Origin: Novipirellula galeiformis
GTDB lineage: Bacteria; Planctomycetota; Planctomycetia; Pirellulales; Pirellulaceae
Direction: 5' to 3'
DNA: 64,000 bases
NCBI RefSeq assembly: GCF_007860095.1
Contig: NZ_SJPT01000002.1
Coordinates: forward strand, 248,001 to 312,000
Part shown: positions 56,316 through 64,000 of the stretch, in pieces
How positions within the stretch are numbered: the first letter of the stretch is position 1
Layout: every line of letters begins with the position of its first letter
Notes under the pieces: generated by a model
Seen by the model: the letters and a program-made list of their open reading frames with translations, nothing else
Database searches by the model: none
Told to the model about the DNA's origin: nothing
Position numbers and translations under genes: made by a program

Positions 56316-56341
56316 GCGATTTTGGGTTGGCTAAGACAGGC

Positions 56342-57430
56342 CTAAGTTTGGGGCGGTTCGAGAAATTCGGTCACTCCCGTCGCTTCAGTCACTTGGATGT
56401 TCGTGGCCAGATGCTGGTGGGCGATGCGCTGCACCTCGTCACCAGCGACTTGTTTTTTGTGACGTCGCACGGACTTGGGGTTCGCCAATCGACCAATATG
56501 AACGACCGGTTCCCCCGGTTGGACGGCGGGCAAGGTGGTCATTCCGATCACGATTCCGGAGAACGGAGATTCGAGACGGTTTTGATCCTCGGCTAACAGG
56601 TTGCTATTTGTTGCGATTGCTTGCCCTTTCACGACGCTGTCGCCCGGAGCGACGTGCATCGACATGAACCCACCTCGCTCGGCACGCAACCACTTGGTCT
56701 CGCGAATGACCGCTTGCGTGTCGGGAACGTCCGGTTTGCCGGGCATCATGCCGAGTTCCTTCAGCACATTGAAGATGCCTCGGGTCATGCAATCGACCAC
56801 CGACGATTCCACTTTCCAAACCTCTCCCCCCTCGATAATGATGGTCGGACATCCCGCCTTGGTGGCCTCGCGTCGCAGCGAACCCTTGGGGCCCTTGCCG
56901 TGCAAAATAATTCCGGCACCAAAGGCTTCCGCCATCCGCAAACAATCGGGGTGGTCCAAGTCGGCTCGTACATTTGGGAAATTGGTGCGACGGACCGCGG
57001 CGGTGTGCATATCGATGCCGTAATCACATTTTTTGATTAGCGAATCGAAAATCACTTTTGCAAGCCGCGACGCCATACTTCCCCCGAGTGTTCCAGGGAA
57101 ACAGCGATTCAAATCACGACGATCCGGCAAATAACGCGAATGCCGCTCGAAACCAAGTACATTCAACACCGGGATCAGCAATAACGTCCCGCTGTGTAGC
57201 GTCCAATCACGATCGCCAAGCAGCATGCGAATGGCACCCGTTCCATTCAATTCGTCTCCATGCAACGCCGCGGTTGCAAAGACGGTGGGCCCTGGATTCA
57301 ATCCCCGACGTATCTGGATTGGAATCACCACACTTCGGCTGCTGTAGCTTTCAGTCACCTCGAAGTCGGTATTGACGGCTTGCCCCGGTGCTACGTCGCA
57401 GCCGAACCACTGCATGTTTGATTTGGTCAT
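56342..57430 (-). CDS. Succinylglutamate desuccinylase/aspartoacylase-family hydrolase
   Basis: 362 residues, zinc carboxypeptidase-like (AstE/AspA). Zinc ligands are HGDE (TAALHGDELNGTGAI) and the His of GIDMHTAAV; the catalytic Glu lies in IIIEGGEVWK; a substrate-binding RDLNRCFPG is present. The C-terminal ~90 residues form a barrel-sandwich, lipoyl-like domain (FMSMHVAPGDSVVKGQAIATNSNLL). It lies downstream of the RimK-like ligase on the same strand (169 bp), suggesting that the two act on the same amide bond in opposite directions, or process the same glutamylated substrate. That link is inference. Confidence 0.85.
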   Translation of the reverse strand: MTKSNMQWFGCDVAPGQAVNTDFEVTESYSSRSVVIPIQIRRGLNPGPTVFATAALHGDELNGTGAIRMLLGDRDWTLHSGTLLLIPVLNVLGFERHSRYLPDRRDLNRCFPGTLGGSMASRLAKVIFDSLIKKCDYGIDMHTAAVRRTNFPNVRADLDHPDCLRMAEAFGAGIILHGKGPKGSLRREATKAGCPTIIIEGGEVWKVESSVVDCMTRGIFNVLKELGMMPGKPDVPDTQAVIRETKWLRAERGGFMSMHVAPGDSVVKGQAIATNSNLLAEDQNRLESPFSGIVIGMTTLPAVQPGEPVVHIGRLANPKSVRRHKKQVAGDEVQRIAHQHLATNIQVTEATGVTEFLEPPQT

Positions 57431-57599
57431 GGGACGATTATAACCGGAAACAGCTTGATGTCGGATGGGGGATACAAAATCAGAATCAATCTGGGATGCC
57501 GACTACGAACGCGGACGGTGGGTTGACGCGTCGTCGCGTCGGCAGAGCCCAAACGCGGGTGCGGCTCAAGCGGCAGCGAAAAGGAACCGGCCAACCTCA

Positions 57600-58817
57600 C
57601 TATTGGTAGGTCGGTGGAGCGGAAGCCTCGTCAATCATCGCCGGATCAAGGGAGCGAACCACGGGCGCACGTTTCTTGCGAGTCTTCTTCGGGACCAAGT
57701 CCTTCATCGCCTCTTGTTTACCAAAGCACAGCAAGCGATCGCCCGCTTCGAGCATACGCGAATGCTTGGGGTTGGGAATAACCGTTTTTCCGCGATACAG
57801 TGTCAATACGTTGATGTCACGATCGATAAACTCGCCGTCCGTGATCGTCATGCCCACGAAGTGCGAGCCTTCGGGCACGACCAATTCACAAACCCCGTAA
57901 CCGCGGCTGACGGTCAAGCGTTGGCGGATGTCCATTTCGGGGAAGTCGACGTGGGCCGCACAATACTCGATGATGGCACCGGCAATGTCCATCTTTGTCG
58001 CACGCTCGATTCCCTCTAGCCCCGGAGAGCTGTTGACCTCCATCACCTGGGGACCGTTTTTGCCCTCGAGCATGTCCACCCCTGCGACCCGCAGCCCCAT
58101 GATCTGGGACGCGCGGATCGCAGTTTCGCGATACTCGTCATCGAGTTCAACGGCTTCTACAAGCCCTCCACGGTGCACATTACTGCGAAACTCGTCTCCT
58201 TGGGCTACCCGCCGCATCGCGCCGATGACTCGGTCCCCGACGACAAAGGCGCGGACGTCGCGGCCCTTGCTTTCTGCCACAAAACTCTGAACCAAAACAT
58301 TCTGTTTGGCGGTTTGCAATGTTTCGATGATCGCTTCGGCGACTTTGATCGTGTCTGCCAAAATCACTCCGACTCCCTGAGTCCCCTCCAACAGTTTAAT
58401 GATCACCGGCGCCCCCCCGATCCGCTGAATCGCAGGGATCACATCGCCGCGATCACGCACAAACGTGGTCCTAGGCATTCCGATATGATGCCGACTGAGC
58501 ATCTGCAGACTGCGCAGTTTGTCGCGAGAGTTCGCAATCCCCGCGGAGCTGTTCGCAACGAAAACATTCATCTGCTCAAGCTGACGGACCACCGCGGTAC
58601 CGAAGTAAGTGATACTGGCTCCGATTCGGGGGATCATGGCATCAAATCCACCCAGCGGCTTACCTTTGTAATACAAATCTGGCTTGCCGGGTTGTAGATC
58701 GATCGAACACTTTAACGTGTTGACCACCGACGCCTTGTAGCCGCGTTCCTTGGCCGCAGCCATCAGTCGTCGGGTGCTGTAACAACGCGGGGCGCAAGAA
58801 ATGATGCCAAGATTCAT
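57600..58817 (-). CDS. RimK-like ATP-grasp ligase fused to an RCK_C-like domain
   Basis: 405 residues from ATG 58817. The first ~290 form a RimK ATP-grasp ligase (MNLGIISCAPRCYSTRRLMAAA; PRIGASITYFGTAVVRQLE; IKLLEGTQGVGVILAD; VAGVDMLEGKNGPQVMEVNSSPGLEGIE, with the metal-binding Glu and Asn). The last ~90 (SRGYGVCELVVPEGSHFVGMTI, DRDINVLTLYRGKTVIPNPKHSRMLEAGDRLLCFG) read as a TrkA-C/RCK_C ligand-binding domain. RimK enzymes add glutamate to proteins or small acids; the RCK_C part may sense a nucleotide or ion. The following gene is an AstE/AspA hydrolase. Confidence 0.85.
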   Translation of the reverse strand: MNLGIISCAPRCYSTRRLMAAAKERGYKASVVNTLKCSIDLQPGKPDLYYKGKPLGGFDAMIPRIGASITYFGTAVVRQLEQMNVFVANSSAGIANSRDKLRSLQMLSRHHIGMPRTTFVRDRGDVIPAIQRIGGAPVIIKLLEGTQGVGVILADTIKVAEAIIETLQTAKQNVLVQSFVAESKGRDVRAFVVGDRVIGAMRRVAQGDEFRSNVHRGGLVEAVELDDEYRETAIRASQIMGLRVAGVDMLEGKNGPQVMEVNSSPGLEGIERATKMDIAGAIIEYCAAHVDFPEMDIRQRLTVSRGYGVCELVVPEGSHFVGMTITDGEFIDRDINVLTLYRGKTVIPNPKHSRMLEAGDRLLCFGKQEAMKDLVPKKTRKKRAPVVRSLDPAMIDEASAPPTYQ

Positions 58818-59104
58818 AACGGCAATAGCCTTTGCAAAAGAGAGGATCGGAACGTGACGCGGTGTCGCATTGTTCGCTTGCATTCTAACTTTTGCTGCCA
58901 AGCGATGCACAAACAACACCGCGATGAGCTCCGAATTTGCATAATCAATGCGGTGCGTTGATCAGACCCTCGTCAAGCCAATTCGCATTGAAAGCGATTC
59001 GGTAGACACGATGTCTTGCTGGCGGTTTACTGATCCGCGTCGCTACGAGCGGACGGTTTGACGCCCCGCGGGCAACCCGCGACAGGCTAAGAGCCGCGTC
59101 ATAC

Positions 59105-60561
<1,457 letters not shown>

Positions 60562-60565
<4 letters not shown>

Positions 60566-62673
60566 TCGCCCCTCAGACTTTCAATATACGAGTGTGGCAG
60601 CGCTGGCAAGATAACCGAAATTCGCGTCCCCTGGCCGACCGTCGAACGCACCTCGACCGCACCCTCGTGGCTGCGCACGATGCCGATCGTGGTACTTAAC
60701 CCCAGTCCGGTTCCCTGGCCCCGTTCTTTGGTCGTAAAGAATGGATCGAACATGCGTTCGCGAAGATTTTTGGGGATCCCCGTCCCGGTATCGGACACGG
60801 TGATCGAGAGATAATCACCCGGTTGCAGGGTGGCGTAAGCGTATGAACGTTCGGTCGCCAACGTGATCGGGGAGACCGAGATTTTCAACTCGCCGCTGGC
60901 CGACATCGCATCGCGAGCATTGATGGCGAGATTCATAACCACTTGGCTAATCTCGGTTGCATCTCCGAGCACCTGGGAAAGTCCCGAACCGATTTGTGTC
61001 TCCAACTTGATGCCCGGAGGCAACGTTGCTTGCAATATCGCCGCAACTTCAGGGATGATTTCGTCGACGCGAATGGGCCGCTGCTCCCCCTCGCCTCCCC
61101 GAGCGAACGTCAACAGTTGAGCAATCAAATCGGCTCCCCGACTGGCCCCACTTCCGATCGTCTCTAGCAGGGCGTCGCGGTCGACGTTGGCATTTTTGCG
61201 TTGCAACATCCGACAACTCATCAAGATCGGCGTCAGCAAATTGTTCAAATCATGAGCGATCCCGCTTGCCAGCGTGCCCAAACTTTCGAGTCGTTGCCGG
61301 CGACGTTCGACTTGTTGTAACCGATTGCGTTCACCCAGATCCAAATCCAGCACCACTTCGCCAATCGTTTCATTGGCTTCGCGTATCCGCGTGCGTCGAC
61401 GTTCGATCCGCAGCCCTTTTCCAGCCTTGGTGCGGGCCATCAATTCTCCCGACCAACGCTCCGCCTCGGCGTACTCGACCGCGTGAATGTTATTGTCGTT
61501 CCCCCGGGGCGGGACAATACGCAACAAATCATTGGCCGTTTGACCAATCACCTCGCGTGCCTCGAAACCATATAAATGTTGTGCACCGCGATTCCAATAC
61601 ACCACCCGACCGACGGCGTCGAGGATGTGCAGCGGCTCCAAGATTTCGCTCAACAAAGCCTCGTGCTGCTTTAGCCGCAGACGCGACGCTTCGCGTTCGG
61701 AGACGTCCCGTACCGAGATCGCCAAAAACTCTTGATCACGAATCGTTTGCGGGGTGATGGTCAATTCGGTATGTAGTCGCGAGCCATTGGGACGCATCGC
61801 TTTGACACGTCGCGATAGCGTGCTTTCGCGATCGCCGTGGTTCAAGCGATTGGCTAACCACTCGTCAATCACCGTGGTCGTCAACAGCGATCCTATCGCG
61901 GTGCCTTTGAGTGACGCTTCATCGGACTGGAACATTTGTTCGAACGCTGGGTTTGTCATCAGGATGCGACCTCGCTCGTCGGTCAAGATAATTCCATCCG
62001 ACGACCCGCGTACGATCAACGCAAACCGTTCGTCCGCTTCGAGGGTTCGCAGATCCGCGAGTTGTCGCAGTCGTTGTTCGCCGCGGCGTGCCACATAGAG
62101 TAAGCCGACCAAGGCGAGCATCAGCGCGTGGCCGCCGATCAAGGCCCAAACGGCTTCGCGTCGCTCTCGCTCGGCCGCGATTCGTTTGCCAGCCAAATAG
62201 TCCTGATTTGCTAATCGGATCGCCTCGAGTCTCGCTCGCAATTGAGTCGCCCGATCGCGCAGTCGAGTCTTGTCGCTGACACTCAACGAGGTTGCATTGG
62301 AGGCGTGTGGACGAATCTCGCTGAGATAGATCTGACATTCCTTCAAGATCGGCTCGAGCGGATCGGCCAACGTGACACCGTCAAGCACCTCGAGCAACTG
62401 CTCGCAGCGAGCGATCGCTTCGACGAGCTCGCGATGGTCTTGTTCGTCACCCCCGAGTGTCAGTGCTCGCAGCCGAGAAGCAGCCGTTCCGAGCGAAAAA
62501 CGTAGACTCGAAAGTCGCCCGATTTGTTCTTCGGTGTTGACAATCTCGCGGTGCGAATTCGGCAAGTCGTCGAGCGCCCGAAACGCGATCAAACATGATA
62601 TCAAAATCGTCAACACGGTCACGATCACGGCGATCGCAAAACCGTTTGTGCGTAGCCAACGGGTCAAAGGCAA
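60562..62673 (-). CDS. PAS-domain sensor histidine kinase
   Basis: 703 residues. Two membrane helices (about 13-32 and 180-197) flank a helical periplasmic sensor (CHASE3-like in character). Two PAS domains follow (ADERFALIVRGSSDGIILTDERGRILMTNPAFEQMF; SEILEPLHILDAVGRVVYWNRGAQHLYGFEAREVIGQ), then the HisKA with His474 in GTLASGIAHDLNNLLTPILMS and an HATPase_c (NLAINARDAMSA, VSDTGTGIPKNL, GTGLGLSTTIGIV). The start is a TTG; no ATG lies near the first helix. The overlap with the NtrC-type regulator shows its partner. The signal is unknown; PAS may bind a cofactor. Confidence 0.93.
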
Positions 62674-62992
62674 CTCTCGAATGGAAATGGGGGAAACGAG
62701 GGAGACTTGCTACAGATCGATTCTCGGCCGAGGGGCTGAGATTCTATCACGGCGATTTAGACTTCGTCGATTCGATATTCAACAAGATTCCTCTTTCAGC
62801 GAAGTGCGAGGCCGGTAGAGGCGAGACGCCCTTCCTCCCTTCCTTCCATTGCCGACACGGCACAGCGAAATTTTAAGTATTCCGCAGACAGGCACACCGT
62901 TTGCGATGCATTTGAGAGCAATCCGATTTTTGTCGACGCTCACCCACCGGCGTCCCCCCCACGGCCGTCATTTATCAAGTTTGATTCATTTC

Positions 62993-63400
62993 ATGAACGA
63001 TCGGGAAGCATTCCAAGACGCACTTCATCATGCGAAATCGACGTGGGTTGGTTGCCAATGGTGGACGCAATTTGGCAGTGCAGGCTTGAATCTTGCGGGT
63101 TTACGTAGCCGCCAGGCCGCGTTGGCGGCAAAAGCGACGCGAGGTGAGGAGTCCCAATGCTGGTGCGAAGCGGCGATTTGGCTTATCCAAATCGAACGTG
63201 ATGCCGCACTTGCCGCCGAACTAGCTCAACAGGCCTTTCGTGCCGCGGAATTGGGCAACAACGAGACCGCCCGCCAATTGTTAAATGACGCCGTGGAATT
63301 AGAACGCAAGTACCGTGAGCCGACTGTCTATCCCCACGTTCAACAAATTTATCAACTAGCGAACCCCGTTCCTGAAAGTCTATCCTTAAGGGGCAATTGA
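62993..63400 (+). CDS. Small helical hypothetical protein, 135 aa
   Basis: Frame open from 62849, but the first 48 codons are basic and unconserved in look; the ATG at 62993 (MNDREAFQDALHHAKSTWVGCQWW) gives a compact 135-residue helical protein with ERDAALAAELAQQAFRAAELGNNETARQLLNDAVELERKY, a TPR-like helix pair. No family recognised, no signal peptide. It is divergent from the PAS histidine kinase gene; the intervening region would hold both promoters. Confidence 0.55.
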   Translation: MNDREAFQDALHHAKSTWVGCQWWTQFGSAGLNLAGLRSRQAALAAKATRGEESQCWCEAAIWLIQIERDAALAAELAQQAFRAAELGNNETARQLLNDAVELERKYREPTVYPHVQQIYQLANPVPESLSLRGN

Positions 63401-63872
63401 TTTTCCATTGGCATGGAAAACTTCTTGCCAACGATCGCGGCGGCCGGTGGTTTCGGTATGCGTCAAAATCGGTCACACTTTTCCTAGAGATCGCTCTGGT
63501 TGCTCCCGTTCGAGCTGACGCCGCAATGCCGAAGACATTGGCATGCCAAAGGCATGGGGATGCCAAAGGCATGGGGATTCCCAAGTCACGGGCATTCGCG
63601 ACTTCGAGTGAAGTGGTTGGGCAATCTCGCCGAGATTTCTCAGTGGGGGCGGGTCGAGGTTTGGCAAACGGGGTCGGTTTTCCAGTGCAGACAGGGACGA
63701 AACGGAGACAGGGGCGAAACTTCGGGCCGGAGTCCCCGTGTTATTCGTGGCGTGGATATTTTGAGTCTCGGACGTCCCGTACCCAGTGACATGTCCGTCC
63801 CCCCGGGCTGCTCGAATTTGATTTCACCTTCATTTACATTCCATCCATTCACCATCCACGAAAGAGTCGTCG
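63401..63872. other. Intergenic with a 17-bp direct duplication
   Basis: A palindrome-rich unit ATGCCAAAGGCATGGGG occurs twice head to tail (63543-63576), preceded by TTGGCATGCC. No coding signal; the promoter of the last gene is presumably in the second half. Confidence 0.45.
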
Positions 63873-64000
63873 ATGCCTAGCTCTGATGCCCCTACTTCGA
63901 ACGTCGCAATTGCAGAGGATCGTCCCTGGGAAGAATTGCTTCGTTTGGCCCAAGAGGGCACCAGCGTTGAGCTCGAAGACTATGTGTCCCAGCTTTCGAC
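63873..64000 (+). CDS. 5' part of an unidentified gene, possibly MgtE-like
   Basis: ATG at 63873 opens a frame to the window end (42 codons): MPSSDAPTSNVAIAEDRPWEE, then LLRLAQEGTSVELEDYVSQLS. The last part resembles the helical N-domain start of MgtE magnesium transporters (a PWEEL... then leucine-rich helices), but too little is visible to be certain. Confidence 0.4.
   Translation, partial: MPSSDAPTSNVAIAEDRPWEELLRLAQEGTSVELEDYVSQLS

Overview
The window looks like a chromosomal segment of a marine planctomycete of the Pirellulales (Rhodopirellula-like). This is inferred from lineage-typical families: a DUF1559 pseudopilin-like protein with its small lipoprotein, a DUF1501 plus planctomycete-cytochrome (DUF1549/DUF1553) pair, a formylglycine sulfatase, a Minf_1886 protein, DUF1207, very long MscS and AsmA-like proteins, and mostly weak Shine-Dalgarno sequences. 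No rRNA, tRNA, CRISPR array, phage or insertion sequence was recognised.

Layout. 1-2961: end of an esterase gene, then the DUF1559 and lipoprotein genes. 3415-7520 (minus): DUF1501 and DUF1553 genes. 8057-12761: an unknown membrane coiled-coil protein (minus) and a long TolC-like lipoprotein (plus). 12879-28218: a long minus-strand run with aldo/keto reductase, queG, a nucleoside-type MFS transporter, an exported methyltransferase, a Minf_1886 protein, deoC, an O6-alkylguanine-DNA methyltransferase, mnmE, a DsbD-like protein, a kinase-like phosphotransferase, tsaE and a sulfatase. 28744-30618: a Cys-rich lipoprotein convergent with a DUF1207 protein. 31062-34095: a histidine kinase and NtrC-type regulator. 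34405-37212: a lexA-like gene, uppP and a divergent DUF368 (PopT-type) gene. 38204-45187: hydroxyacyl-CoA dehydrogenase, dapF-xseA, rluD with a TPR/KEEPA-repeat protein, and an N-formylglutamate amidohydrolase-like protein. 45465-56315 (plus): an SH3-like secreted protein, a giant MscS channel, an AsmA/TamB-like protein and a polysaccharide-export lipoprotein. 56342-62673 (minus): an aspartoacylase-like hydrolase, a RimK-like ligase with a C-terminal RCK_C-like domain, and a second NtrC-type two-component pair. 62993 to the end: a small unknown protein and the first codons of a further gene.

Functional links visible in the layout are undecaprenyl-phosphate recycling (uppP with DUF368), tRNA modification (queG, mnmE, tsaE), glutamyl or peptide-like ligation and hydrolysis (RimK-like with aspartoacylase), envelope biogenesis (MscS, AsmA-like, export lipoprotein) and two sigma54-type signalling pairs.

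Most worth a second look are: a minus-strand locus at 37481-37745 with a tiny Cys-rich ORF, a near-perfect internal Shine-Dalgarno sequence and three stacked RNA hairpins ending in a U8 terminator; a similar structured, terminated RNA at 18204-18326; a LexA homologue lacking the catalytic lysine and the Ala-Gly cleavage site; a roughly 100-bp dispersed palindromic element present three times; and 16-bp intergenic tandem arrays at two unrelated places.
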